NCBI GenBank assembly: GCA_963736575.1
Contig: CAVTPD010000003.1
Location: forward strand, 868,001 to 932,000
DNA length: 64,000 nucleotides
Direction: 5' to 3'
Source: CAVTPD01 sp963736575
GTDB lineage: Bacteria; Bacteroidota; Bacteroidia; Cytophagales; JAAEPT01
Shown here: positions 7,364-16,085 of the stretch, in pieces
How positions within the stretch are numbered: position 1 is the first letter of the stretch
Layout: every line of letters starts with the position of its first letter
The notes under the pieces: model-generated
What the model saw: only the letters and a program-made list of their open reading frames with translations
Told to the model about the DNA's origin: nothing
Databases searched by the model: none
Translations under genes and position numbers: made by a program

Positions 7364-8128
7364 TTATTCTAATTCATATCCTAGACAACCGTTTTCAGAA
7401 ATTGTGAAATTTGCAGGTCCCCATTTAAGATCAGTACAACTGGCTTCATATGAATATCTGCCCGGTGGTAATGTCCAAGATGCTGTTCCATTTTGTTCAC
7501 ATTCAATAAAGCCGTAAGTCAAATAGCTATTTAATGTTTTGGTACCATACCCACTTACGGTAATTTTAACATTACTACATCCTATATTTTTTGTTAGGTA
7601 GAAAGAGACAACACCATTTGAATTTTCACTACCGTTCCCATTAGAGGAAGATCCGCTACATGGATAGTTAGTTGTAGAATAATATTGTGTTTCAGTTGCA
7701 TGGTCAGAACTGTAATTTTGAATAAGGGTCATTTCATCACCGTAGACTTCCGCTTTAAATACATTTCCGGTACGGTCATCAAAATCTACTTCAATAGTAC
7801 CTGTTGAAGAACTATATGTCCCTATGAATTCATTTCCACTACTTTCTTGGCAAAATTTAGCCGTATTTCCAGAGATAGAAATATATCCACCCCCGTTATG
7901 TTTTACCCAATATCCTGATGCGCTTCCACTACCGCTGGAGCTGTTACAGTTTAAGCTACATTGATAGTTATTTTCATAACCCGAGCTGTTCATTACTTCA
8001 TTGCATTCTCCCGAACTACACCTATAACTCGATACTTCTTCTTCAAGACAAGAAAAAAGAATAAAAATTAATGATAAAGCCAATACCTGGCTTAATATCT
8101 TGAAATAATGCGATAAAAGAGGTTTCAT
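7364..8128 (-). CDS. Cys-module lipoprotein with beta-rich C-terminus
   Basis: The 254-residue protein has a lipoprotein signal ending LFSCLEEEV. A single cysteine module follows at about residues 34-60 (YRCSSGECNEVMNSSGY, CSLNC), then a Ser/Gly linker. A segment of about 80 residues (YWVKHNGGGYISISGN to YYSTTNYPCSG) is rich in turns and Thr. A last domain from about residue 168 (VVSFYLTKNIGCSNVKITVS to the end) looks like a small beta sandwich with paired cysteines. Only the cysteine module links it to the genes at 4582 and 5682. It is predicted to be envelope-anchored; the function is unknown. The IS copy B insertion is 94 bp beyond its stop codon. Confidence 0.8.
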   Translation of the reverse strand: MKPLLSHYFKILSQVLALSLIFILFSCLEEEVSSYRCSSGECNEVMNSSGYENNYQCSLNCNSSSGSGSASGYWVKHNGGGYISISGNTAKFCQESSGNEFIGTYSSSTGTIEVDFDDRTGNVFKAEVYGDEMTLIQNYSSDHATETQYYSTTNYPCSGSSSNGNGSENSNGVVSFYLTKNIGCSNVKITVSGYGTKTLNSYLTYGFIECEQNGTASWTLPPGRYSYEASCTDLKWGPANFTISENGCLGYELE

Positions 8129-8474
8129 AATAATGTTGATTGATATGTTAAAACAATTTGATCAAAAGCTGGTCTGTATAAATTCCAGCCCATTACTGTT
8201 GAAGTCAATAAGATTAATTTTCAACGAACACAACTTTCAACTTAATGCAAGATATATTAGAGGCATAAGGATCATCCAATCAAGAAATAGACATTCATTG
8301 AATCTAAGTTTAGGTTTAACCTATGTCTTTGATACAGTATCGGGTTTTGCTTACACTAATGTAATTGCATAAAGATAAATTGATTGATGCAAAAATAGTT
8401 TAGGAATCAAGCTGTTACAATACCGCTTTTGGGGTATATTTTGGAGGCTCTTAAATTAAAAAAATACTACATAA
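8129..8474. other. 346-bp stretch without a convincing gene
   Basis: This lies between the start of the 7364 lipoprotein gene and the stop of the LuxR-type regulator, and must hold the promoter of the lipoprotein gene. An 80-codon plus-strand frame (8133-8372) has no family resemblance and overlaps the presumed promoter, so it is not called. A short GCTGG...CCAGC inverted repeat is present near 8168-8190. Nothing else was recognised. Confidence 0.5.
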
Positions 8475-9176
8475 TTATAAAATATCCATTACTTGGGCAT
8501 ACTGAAGAAGATCCCTGAAATTCTTTATGTTTAGCTTTTTGTATATGTTTTTCCTATGTGTTTTTAAGGTATGCGGAGAAATATATAGTGCATCAGCAAC
8601 ATCTTTGTTAGACATTCCATTTGCTAATAAGGAAGTTATTTTCTTTTCTTGTTTTGTAAGAGATTGAATGCGTTCCCAGCCATTAGGTTTGTAATCTATT
8701 TCACTTAAAAGTTGGCTTATTATCTTACCAAAAGTACCGAATTGCTGAGGTTCATAACCAATGTTTAAATAACAATCTTTATCAACATATATTTTTTCTG
8801 TTAGAATAAAGCTGGGATGTTTAGATACATATAATTTTTGCAGATAAGAACAAACACTTAAAGGATCCGCTTTTCTTTCATAGTTTTTTACTTTTTCTAA
8901 AGTAATATTAAGCAGATTTGGATCCGAAATTTCTTTAATAAAATCATGTCCGTATTTTTCGAACTGGACTAATTTATCTCCTAAAAATTTTTCGGAATGG
9001 AGATTTGTAGATAAGGGATCAAGGTTATTTTTATCATTAAGATATACATGAAAAGGAAGGTATTGGGAAATCTCTTTAAACTCACTTCTTTTCTTAGCAT
9101 ATAATTGCTTTAGCCGATAAGCATGAAAATGATTAAATGAAAATATTTCTTTTTCTGTATGAAGATTCATTTTCAA
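8475..9176 (-). CDS. LuxR-type (GerE HTH) transcriptional regulator
   Basis: The last 65 of 233 residues are a LuxR/GerE DNA-binding domain: LTKQEKKITSLLANGMSNKD, then VADALYISPHTLKTHRKNIY and KKLNIKN. The first 165 residues have no clear domain; their position suggests a PAS-like sensor, but no signature residues can be pointed to. There is no receiver-domain Asp motif, so it is probably not a two-component response regulator. The ATG overlaps the stop of the upstream hydrolase gene by 4 bp (ATGA), so the two are translationally coupled. The regulator may control the hydrolase operon itself. Confidence 0.85.
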   Translation of the reverse strand: MKMNLHTEKEIFSFNHFHAYRLKQLYAKKRSEFKEISQYLPFHVYLNDKNNLDPLSTNLHSEKFLGDKLVQFEKYGHDFIKEISDPNLLNITLEKVKNYERKADPLSVCSYLQKLYVSKHPSFILTEKIYVDKDCYLNIGYEPQQFGTFGKIISQLLSEIDYKPNGWERIQSLTKQEKKITSLLANGMSNKDVADALYISPHTLKTHRKNIYKKLNIKNFRDLLQYAQVMDIL

Positions 9177-9934
9177 AAAATAGAATTTGCAGTTTCCTTG
9201 ATTATTTCTTTAAAGGCATCAGGGTTTTCTAGGCTAACAAAATGTCCGCTTTCTGGTATAGAATAAATTTTAAATGGATGAATAGCTTTCTTATTTAAAT
9301 TTGCCAAATATTTATCGTTTATAAGCGGATCCTTTCCCCCGTTTACAAGAATTTTTAAAGCATCCAGTTTGAAAAAGGTATCAACTTCATCTGAGAATTC
9401 TCCATTTGCTATATCTTGTTGAATACTACTTCTCACTCTCGAATTTGTATTATAAAATTCATTTTCTAATTGCTGAATTACATCCGTTCTATAAGTAATA
9501 GTATTAAAATAATTTTTAACCTCTGATTGTTCTGGATTTTCCTGAAATACAGTTCCAAGTTCTGGCACTGGCATATAGGCCTCTTCCAAATTAATGGGTT
9601 TTTTAATTGGTGGGGCACCACAAATAATTAAGCCTCTAAGTTTTTTAATTTCAGGAGCTATTTCCATAGCATAATGGCCCCCTAAAGAATGTCCTACCAA
9701 TAGTATATCATCTTTTATTTCAGCAATAATTGAGAAAAGAAACTTTTTTATTGCATTTAAGCTGAAGCTTTTATCATCTGAACCAGTATTGTTTTCACCA
9801 TGACCCGGTAAATCTGGTGCTACTAGGGTATAAGGCAAGTCATTAGTATTAAAAAAATCCTTAAATATTATTGAAGAAGATGAATTACCATGGATAAAAA
9901 ATATAGTACCGGGTTTCGTTCCTTTTTTTGTCAT
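9173..9934 (-). CDS. Alpha/beta-fold hydrolase
   Basis: The 253-residue protein has a complete catalytic triad. The nucleophile is Ser in LLVGHSLGGHYAM (about residue 87), the acid is Asp in ILVNGGKDPLI (about 203), and the His is in IPESGHFVSLENPD (about 232). The oxyanion region is FIHGNSSSS near residue 15. There is no signal peptide, so it is cytoplasmic. The substrate cannot be deduced; relatives include esterases, haloperoxidases and lactonases. It is the first gene of a two-gene operon with the LuxR-type regulator, which fits a small inducible module. Confidence 0.85.
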   Translation of the reverse strand: MTKKGTKPGTIFFIHGNSSSSIIFKDFFNTNDLPYTLVAPDLPGHGENNTGSDDKSFSLNAIKKFLFSIIAEIKDDILLVGHSLGGHYAMEIAPEIKKLRGLIICGAPPIKKPINLEEAYMPVPELGTVFQENPEQSEVKNYFNTITYRTDVIQQLENEFYNTNSRVRSSIQQDIANGEFSDEVDTFFKLDALKILVNGGKDPLINDKYLANLNKKAIHPFKIYSIPESGHFVSLENPDAFKEIIKETANSIF

Positions 9935-9972
9935 AAAATGGAAATAAACAAGACGTGTTTAATTTATCTTAC

Positions 9973-9999
9973 AAACATATAAGATTTTTAAACATATAA
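9973..9999. promoter_or_regulatory. Direct repeat AAACATATAA upstream of hydrolase/luxR operon
   Basis: AAACATATAA occurs at 9973-9982 and again at 9990-9999, 17 bp apart start to start. This is about 40-65 bp upstream of the hydrolase start codon (9934, minus strand). The position suits a regulator binding site or promoter element. The repeat is AT-only apart from one C, so chance is possible. Confidence 0.3.
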
Positions 10000-10062
10000 A
10001 ATTATGTGTCTTATTATCTGGAATATTCTTATATAAATCTATTTTTAATCCTTTAACCAAAA

Positions 10063-10090
10063 AAACCCCAAGCATTTCTACTTGGGGTTT
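10063..10090 (-). terminator. Rho-independent terminator of metK
   Basis: AAACCCCAAG (10063-10072) and CTTGGGGTTT (10081-10090) form a perfect 10-bp stem with an 8-nt loop. It lies 31 bp beyond the metK stop codon. On the minus strand, A-rich and T-rich flanks on both sides allow it to work in either direction. Confidence 0.85.
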
Positions 10091-10121
10091 CATTTTCAGT
10101 ATAAAAAATTCAACTGGTTAA

Positions 10122-11327
10122 TTACAGTCCGAAAGACTCTTTAACCTTATCAACGTAATCTAATTTTTCCCACGTAAAGAATTCTAAACCGTTTTCTGTG
10201 TACGGCACTCTACCCATATGTCCGTAAGCGGCAGTAGGTAGATATATTGGATTCTTTAATTTTAAGCGGTCAATCAATCCTTTAGGTCTCATGTCGAAGA
10301 TCTCTTGCACTTTCTTTGCAATCTCTCCATTCGTCATGTTCACTTTAGAAGTTCCATAGGTGTTAACGGTTAATGAAACTGGTCTAGAAACACCAATAGC
10401 ATACGCTACTTGCACCAACATTTCGTCAGCAACACCAGCAGCCACTAAATTTTTAGCAATGTGTCTGGCCGCATACGCTGCAGAACGGTCTACTTTAGAA
10501 GGGTCTTTACCCGAAAAAGCACCACCACCGTGTGCGCCTTTACCACCGTACGTGTCTACAATAATTTTTCTACCGGTTAAACCCGCATCACCATGTGGCC
10601 CACCAATCACAAAAATCCCCGTTGGGTTAATGTGAAATTTAGTGTTTTCGTCAATGAATTCACTTGAAATTACACGAGGGATAACAATGTTGATCATATC
10701 CTCACGGATTTTAGCCAACATGTTTGCTTCGGTATCAAAATCGTCGTGTTGTGTTGAAATTACAATAGCTTCAACACGTAAAGGTTGGTGATCGTCTGAA
10801 TATTCGATACTTACCTGTGCTTTAGCATCGGGTCTTAAATAACCGATTAGTTCAGGTTCATTTTTACGAATTTCTGCTAACTCCTTCATTAAACGGTGAG
10901 AAAAAGCCAATGCCATTGGCATGTATTCATCCGTTTCACGGTTAGCATAACCGAACATCATACCTTGGTCACCGGCACCCTGTTCTGCATCGGTTCCAGT
11001 TCCTTCGTCAACCCCCTGAGCAATGTCTGGTGATTGTGCGTGTAGTGAAACCATAACGCCACAAGATTCAGCATCAAATTTATAATCGGATGAATTGTAT
11101 CCTATTTGTTTAATGGTTTTACGCGCTACCTCTTGTACGTCTACATAGGCCTTTGTAGTAACTTCACCTGCAAGGATTACCTGACCGGTAGTTACTAAGG
11201 TTTCACACGCAACACGTGAATTTACATCCTGACGTAACATTTCGTCTAAGATGGCATCCGAAATTTGATCGGCAATTTTATCCGGGTGTCCCTCGGATAC
11301 CGATTCAGAAGTAAATAAATATGACAT
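10122..11327 (-). CDS. metK: S-adenosylmethionine synthetase
   Basis: The 401-residue enzyme makes SAM from methionine and ATP. Clear signatures are SEGHPDKIADQISDAILD near residue 12, the GAGDQGMMFGYA hexapeptide region (about 118-129), GGPHGDAGLTGRKIIVDTYG (about 242-261) and GGGAFSGKDPSKVDRSAAY just after it. The length fits bacterial MetK. It stands alone, with a strong terminator downstream. The roughly 120-bp upstream region shows no recognisable SAM riboswitch. Confidence 0.97.
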   Translation of the reverse strand: MSYLFTSESVSEGHPDKIADQISDAILDEMLRQDVNSRVACETLVTTGQVILAGEVTTKAYVDVQEVARKTIKQIGYNSSDYKFDAESCGVMVSLHAQSPDIAQGVDEGTGTDAEQGAGDQGMMFGYANRETDEYMPMALAFSHRLMKELAEIRKNEPELIGYLRPDAKAQVSIEYSDDHQPLRVEAIVISTQHDDFDTEANMLAKIREDMINIVIPRVISSEFIDENTKFHINPTGIFVIGGPHGDAGLTGRKIIVDTYGGKGAHGGGAFSGKDPSKVDRSAAYAARHIAKNLVAAGVADEMLVQVAYAIGVSRPVSLTVNTYGTSKVNMTNGEIAKKVQEIFDMRPKGLIDRLKLKNPIYLPTAAYGHMGRVPYTENGLEFFTWEKLDYVDKVKESFGL

Positions 11328-11448
11328 TATTCGAGTTAAATTCTTTATCTATACAAAACGGCTGCTAAAATAATAAACTAAATAACCATTTCCATCATAT
11401 CAACAGAGTGTTTTTATGCTGAAAATAAGAAGGGTTCTATCTCTTCTA

Positions 11449-12219
11449 TTAAGGGTTTTTTTCAAGCACATACTGAATAAACCAATTCGGTATTGGAATA
11501 TTTTTGCGAATTTTTCCTTCACCTGAATGTATTTCTGCAAAAAGTTCAGCATTTGTGTTAGAATTATCCCATAAGTAAGAACGATAACTAAGTTTTATAG
11601 CTTCGTTTAGAATTTCAAGAGATTTATAATAACGAGAAATAATCTTTTCTTCCGGAACATCGTGACCCCCATTTTTAACTCTAATTTTCACCCTATTTAC
11701 ATTAACTTCTGGAGCATCAGTTGAAACAAAATAGAAATAAACATGATAACCGAGAGCTTTTGCTTTCTTCATTAAATCTAATTTCGATTTATGTGAAAAC
11801 ACCGTTTCCATAATAAAGCTTTCTCCTTTTTCGAGTAGTATTATTCTGCAAAATGCGCAGACATCTGCCGATATATAGGAATTGATTTCTTTAGCGTAAA
11901 AGAACTTATTATCAATAATTGAAATATCTGAAAGCAATTGTACAGAATCCATTTTCCCACGGATGACAGCAGCTCCGTAGTTTTTAATGTATTCCTTTAG
12001 TTCACCTGTGCTAATTGATATATTAAATTCATTGAAATCAAAGTGCCCTTGTGTTCGGATTTTCTCTTCAACAATATCTGCATTTACAAAAATAGATAGT
12101 TTAAAATGCCCCTCTTTACTGAGGTTGGTTGCAAGAGTAGTTTTACCTGAACCGTTTGGGCCTGCAAATACACGAAGTCTTTTCCTATGCAATTTTGAAG
12201 GTTTCTGGGATTTTAGCAT
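11449..12219 (-). CDS. Zeta-toxin-like P-loop kinase/ATPase
   Basis: The 256-residue protein has a Walker A at residues 20-27 in RVFAGPNGSGKTTLA and an NADIV segment near 47, matching the VN-x-D position of zeta kinases. Its basic motif, RVKNGGHDVPEEKIISRY at about 190-207, is typical of zeta-like proteins. Zeta toxins phosphorylate UDP-N-acetylglucosamine to block cell-wall synthesis, but many chromosomal relatives are uncharacterised kinases. Its start lies inside the upstream 100-codon gene (35-bp overlap), the usual order of antitoxin then toxin. A toxin role is an inference from this arrangement. Classical epsilon antitoxin is absent. Confidence 0.75.
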   Translation of the reverse strand: MLKSQKPSKLHRKRLRVFAGPNGSGKTTLATNLSKEGHFKLSIFVNADIVEEKIRTQGHFDFNEFNISISTGELKEYIKNYGAAVIRGKMDSVQLLSDISIIDNKFFYAKEINSYISADVCAFCRIILLEKGESFIMETVFSHKSKLDLMKKAKALGYHVYFYFVSTDAPEVNVNRVKIRVKNGGHDVPEEKIISRYYKSLEILNEAIKLSYRSYLWDNSNTNAELFAEIHSGEGKIRKNIPIPNWFIQYVLEKNP

Positions 12220-12487
12220 CTAAACTTGGTAGATTTTTAATAAATCTACGATTTCCTTCTTTGTCAACTTCATAAAGATTTCGGTTGTCAATGATTAGAA
12301 CAGGAGCGCTTTCCGTAGATAATTTAAATGCTTTGTAAGTAGCAGTAACGGCTATTCCTACTAACCCTGAAATAATTGCCGTTTCATTTTTTCCGGTCAA
12401 TATTTTCCCTAAGGCAGCGCCTACAATCCCTGATGCAATTAATTCTGAGATTTGTTCGTTTCGGTTTTTATCGTCTACCATATACAC
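12185..12487 (-). CDS. Small hydrophobic-centre protein paired with zeta-like gene
   Basis: The 100-residue protein has a charged N-terminus (MVDDKNRNEQISELIASG) and a Gly/Ala-rich hydrophobic stretch at about 15-50 (IVGAALGKILTG, IISGLVGIAVTATYKA) with glycine-zipper spacing. A hydrophilic tail follows that ends in PSLDAKIPETFKIA. I do not recognise the family. It precedes and overlaps the zeta-like gene by 35 bp, so the two are surely co-translated. It could be the antitoxin or a membrane adaptor for the kinase. The terminator upstream (12499-12526) separates the pair from polA. Confidence 0.6.
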   Translation of the reverse strand: MYMVDDKNRNEQISELIASGIVGAALGKILTGKNETAIISGLVGIAVTATYKAFKLSTESAPVLIIDNRNLYEVDKEGNRRFIKNLPSLDAKIPETFKIA

Positions 12488-12498
12488 AATTTACTAAA

Positions 12499-12526
12499 TA
12501 AACGCCAAATGCACATTTGGCGTTTA
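12499..12526. terminator. Bidirectional-looking terminator between polA and the zeta pair
   Basis: A perfect 13-bp inverted repeat, TAAACGCCAAATG and CATTTGGCGTTTA, is separated by CA. On the minus strand it lies 20 bp beyond the polA stop codon and just before the zeta-pair start codon. A/T runs flank it. Confidence 0.8.
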
Positions 12527-12546
12527 AATTATTAATAACAAAGGAG

Positions 12547-15342
12547 TTAATGCGCCTCCAACCAATTTTTACCTGTTCCGGTACCTACTTCGGCAGGGAC
12601 TTCAAGTTTTAGTGCGTTGGCCATTAATTCCGGTATTTTATTTTGAATGATTTCCAGTTCGCTGTTGTGAACGTCAAACACCAATTCATCGTGTACTTGT
12701 AAAATCATTTTCGATTTCAGTTTTTCTTCCTTCATCCACGCATGAATATTGATCATGGCCAACTTAATCATGTCTGCAGCCGAACCTTGTATGGGTGCGT
12801 TTACTGCATTTCGTTCTGCAAAACCACGTTGGGTAGCGTTTCGGGAATTAATTTCTGGTAAGTATCTTCTTCGTCCTAAAATAGTTTGTGCGTATTCTAC
12901 CTCACGGGCATCGTTTACACATTTATCCATGTAGGTTTTTATCGCCGGAAACTCTTCAAAATAGGTATCTATAATTTCGGCTGCTTCTTTACGCGGAATC
13001 TTTAAATTTTGTGATAAACCAAAAGGCGAAATTCCGTAAATAATACCAAAGTTTACTTCTTTGGCTTTTCTACGCATAGCAGGCTCTACATCTTCCAAAG
13101 CCACTTTAAAAACTTTAGCTGCTGTAGTGGCGTGAATATCTCTTCCGTTTCTGAACGCATCTATCATAGATTCGTCACCCGAAAAAGAGGCCATAATACG
13201 CAATTCTATTTGAGAATAATCGGCCGAGTATAAGGTAAAATCTTCACCACGGGGCACAAAGGCTTTTCTAATCTCTCTTCCTTTTTCGGTACGGATAGGG
13301 ATATTTTGCAGGTTAGGGTTGTTGGAACTTAATCGGCCGGTTGCCGCCACAGCTTGTCGGTAATCTGTGTGCACCATGCCGTCTCTAGGACTAATCATTT
13401 TAGGCAGCGCATCTACATAGGTTGAACGTAGTTTTTGATACTCTCTAAATTCCAGAATGCGTTCTACAATTTCATGTTCGGAAGCCAAGTCCGATAGAAT
13501 ATCTTCTCCCGTAGCGTATTGACCGGTTTTGGTCTTTTTGGGTTTTTCAATCAGTTTCAGTTTATCGAAAAGGATTTCCCCTAATTGTTTCGGCGAAGCC
13601 ACATTAAATTCTTGTCCGGCCAATTCAAATATTTTGTCTTGGGCTTCAATGGCCAGTTTATTCAAATCCTTTGACATTACCGCCAAAGTATCTTTGTCTA
13701 CCCGTACGCCGGCATATTCCATGTCGGCCAGTACAGAAACCAAAGGGGTTTCTACTTTGCACAATAAATCAGTTTGATTGATTTCAGCTAAAAGCGGGGC
13801 AAATTTTTCTTTCAACTGGAACGTGATATCGGCATCTTCACAGGCGTAGTCCTTAATTTCTTCCGGACTTAAATCGGCCATGGTTTTTTGGTCTTTTCCC
13901 TTTTTACCAATTAGCGTTTCAATAGAAACAGTAGAATAGTTTAAAAAATTTTCGGCCAATACATCCATGTTGTGTCGTTGTTCAGGCTGAAGAATATAAT
14001 GTGCCAACATAGTATCAAACAGTTCTCCCTGTACATCAACTCCATAATTTTTAAGTACAATAATGTCGTACTTAATGTTCTGACCAATTTTACGGATGTC
14101 TTTGTTTTCGAGAACTGAACGGAAAAGTTCTACCCGTTTTTGAGCCTCTTCTTTGTCTTGTGAAAACGGAATATAAAAAGCATCCCCTTCCACATAACAA
14201 AAAGACATGCCTACCAAATTAGCTTCAATGCTGTCAATGTTATCGGTTTCGGTATCAAAACAGAATTCATCTTGCATGGATAGGAATTCTACCAATTCTT
14301 CTATTTTTTCATCGGTATCTACTAACGCGTAATTCCGCTTGAAGTCAAGAATAGTTTTCTTTTCTGAATAAGTATTTTCTTCTGCCGATGTTTCTGCAAC
14401 CGCACCACCAAATAAGCTCATTTGGCTGTCGTCTTTTTTAGTTGGTTTAGTAGCAATGGCAGCGGCTTCTTTTTCTTCAGCAAAAACACGATTTTTAAGC
14501 GTACGGAACTCCAGTTCATCAAACATTTGGATAAGTGTTTCTTTATCCGGTTCCGAAAGCTCTAAATCAGCTTCGTTAAATTCTATAGGAACATCAGTGA
14601 TGATTGTAGCCAATTTTTTGGAAAGAATACCTTGTGCTCCAAAATTCTCTACGTTCTCTTTTTGTTTACCTTTCAGTTTATCGGCATTGGCTACCAAATT
14701 CTCTACCGAACCAAATTCTTTAATCAGCTTTTTGGCGGTCTTTTCACCAATACCAGGAATCCCAGGAATGTTGTCTACTGCATCTCCCCAAAGTCCTAAA
14801 ATATCAGCAACTTGATCAACACGTTCAACTTCCCATTTTTCAAGAATTTTTTCTACATCGTAAATTTCGGCACCTCTACCAAAACTAGAAACTTTGTATA
14901 AAAAGACGTTTTTATCTACCAATTGCGCATAATCCTTATCCAAGGTCATCATGTAGGTTTCAATCCCAGCTGCTCCAGCTTGTTTGGCCAAAGTTCCTAC
15001 TACATCATCGGCTTCATAGCCATCCATTTCTAAAATTGGTATGTGCCAAGCCCGCAACATGTCTTTTATAATAGGCACTGCTTGCTGAATTTCTTCGGGC
15101 TGTGCTTCACGGTGCGCTTTGTATTCTACAAATTCTATATGACGAACAGTAGGTGCTTTTGTATCGAAAGCTACGCCAACGTGTGTAGGTTTAAATTTGG
15201 TTAAGATTTCTAAAAGTGAATTGGTAAATCCTAAAATGGCACCTGTATTAAACCCTTTAGAATTGATTCTTGGGTTTTTACCAAAAGCAAAATGTGCCCG
15301 ATATATTAATGCGTAAGCATCTAAGAGGAATAATTTTTTCAT
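12547..15342 (-). CDS. polA: DNA polymerase I
   Basis: The 931-residue protein has all three domains. The 5'-3' exonuclease is at about 1-290 (DAYALIYRAHFAF, EADDVVGTLAK, GDAVDNIPGIPGIGEKTA). The 3'-5' exonuclease runs from about 330 with its acidic residues intact (FCFDTETDNIDS, GQNIKYDI, YACEDADITFQL), so proofreading is expected. The polymerase domain is C-terminal, with motif A YSADYSQIELRIMASF, motif B RRKAKEVNFGIIYGISPFGL and motif C QVHDELVFDV. It is slightly longer than E. coli Pol I (928). It functions in Okazaki fragment processing and repair. It is monocistronic, with a terminator just downstream. Confidence 0.97.
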   Translation of the reverse strand: MKKLFLLDAYALIYRAHFAFGKNPRINSKGFNTGAILGFTNSLLEILTKFKPTHVGVAFDTKAPTVRHIEFVEYKAHREAQPEEIQQAVPIIKDMLRAWHIPILEMDGYEADDVVGTLAKQAGAAGIETYMMTLDKDYAQLVDKNVFLYKVSSFGRGAEIYDVEKILEKWEVERVDQVADILGLWGDAVDNIPGIPGIGEKTAKKLIKEFGSVENLVANADKLKGKQKENVENFGAQGILSKKLATIITDVPIEFNEADLELSEPDKETLIQMFDELEFRTLKNRVFAEEKEAAAIATKPTKKDDSQMSLFGGAVAETSAEENTYSEKKTILDFKRNYALVDTDEKIEELVEFLSMQDEFCFDTETDNIDSIEANLVGMSFCYVEGDAFYIPFSQDKEEAQKRVELFRSVLENKDIRKIGQNIKYDIIVLKNYGVDVQGELFDTMLAHYILQPEQRHNMDVLAENFLNYSTVSIETLIGKKGKDQKTMADLSPEEIKDYACEDADITFQLKEKFAPLLAEINQTDLLCKVETPLVSVLADMEYAGVRVDKDTLAVMSKDLNKLAIEAQDKIFELAGQEFNVASPKQLGEILFDKLKLIEKPKKTKTGQYATGEDILSDLASEHEIVERILEFREYQKLRSTYVDALPKMISPRDGMVHTDYRQAVAATGRLSSNNPNLQNIPIRTEKGREIRKAFVPRGEDFTLYSADYSQIELRIMASFSGDESMIDAFRNGRDIHATTAAKVFKVALEDVEPAMRRKAKEVNFGIIYGISPFGLSQNLKIPRKEAAEIIDTYFEEFPAIKTYMDKCVNDAREVEYAQTILGRRRYLPEINSRNATQRGFAERNAVNAPIQGSAADMIKLAMINIHAWMKEEKLKSKMILQVHDELVFDVHNSELEIIQNKIPELMANALKLEVPAEVGTGTGKNWLEAH

Positions 15343-15452
15343 GAGTATATGCTGAAAAGAATAATATGAGTCTTCTGAAATGGACTGATTTTAAAAATAA
15401 GATTTTAATGGGGAAGATGGGTTGAATTGGGAGGAAAAATAAGGATTATACT

Positions 15453-15788
15453 TTAATCTATTTCCAAACAGGAAATATCAGATTGATCCTCAACAAAGTC
15501 ATTTATCAATTCAACTTTTTCTAGAATAACTTCCGCAATATTTTTAGTTGTAGTATTACCAAATCGGAGCCATATTATTTTTGGAGGATGACCCTGAATG
15601 GTAGATATTTCATAAAAATCTGCATCAAAAGTTATAATAGTATACTTATTAGCTTTGGCATAATTCCATATTTCAATATCGCTAGAATTTTCTAGACCTA
15701 AAGTTCTTACTTGTCCAACTTCAGGATAAAATTCAGCTAATAATTTAACGATTCTAAAAGAGATGTTTTGATCAAAAAGTAATCGCAT
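15453..15788 (-). CDS. DUF5615 PIN-like toxin
   Basis: The 111-residue protein begins MRLLFDQNISFRIVKLL, with the conserved N-terminal Asp of PIN-like nucleases. It contains YTIITFDADFYEISTIQGHPP, the second acidic cluster of DUF5615. DUF5615 proteins are the predicted RNase toxins of VapBC45-like pairs. The gene starts 4 bp after a DUF433 gene, its usual antitoxin partner. The key acidic residues are present, so the toxin is probably active. Confidence 0.85.
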   Translation of the reverse strand: MRLLFDQNISFRIVKLLAEFYPEVGQVRTLGLENSSDIEIWNYAKANKYTIITFDADFYEISTIQGHPPKIIWLRFGNTTTKNIAEVILEKVELINDFVEDQSDISCLEID

Positions 15789-15792
15789 TGTT

Positions 15793-16014
15793 TTAAGCTA
15801 CTCTTATTTTATTTTCTCTATCGGCAGCGTAAGCAAAACAAGCATCAATTTGTTGGTTGTTCAATTCTGGAAAATCTTCCTTTATTTGTTCACGAGTCAT
15901 TCCATTAGCAAACCAGCTTAAAACATCGTACACAGATATTCTTGTTCCTTTTATACAAGGTTTACTAAAACGAACATTTGGATCTATGCTTATGAATTCT
16001 TTGTAATTACTCAT
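15793..16014 (-). CDS. DUF433 antitoxin
   Basis: The 73-residue protein contains PCIKGTRISVYDVLSWFANG and MTREQIKEDFPELNNQQIDA, the conserved core of DUF433 (PF04255). This is a winged-helix-like antitoxin of VapB45 type. It lies immediately upstream of the DUF5615 toxin with a 4-bp gap, forming a compact type II module between polA and the exonuclease gene. Autoregulation of the operon is expected from the family; no operator was identified. Confidence 0.87.
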   Translation of the reverse strand: MSNYKEFISIDPNVRFSKPCIKGTRISVYDVLSWFANGMTREQIKEDFPELNNQQIDACFAYAADRENKIRVA

Positions 16015-16085
16015 ATGGAATAATTTTTACTAAATATAAGAAATTAGTGCCTGATACTAAACCTGTTTCTACAACGTCAACTACG

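Noticed and set aside
8133..8372. 79-codon plus-strand frame upstream of the 7364 lipoprotein gene
   Set aside because: It overlaps the presumed promoter, has no family resemblance and lacks a good ribosome binding site.
11328..11448. SAM riboswitch upstream of metK
   Set aside because: The region lacks the conserved helices and core sequences of known SAM riboswitch classes.
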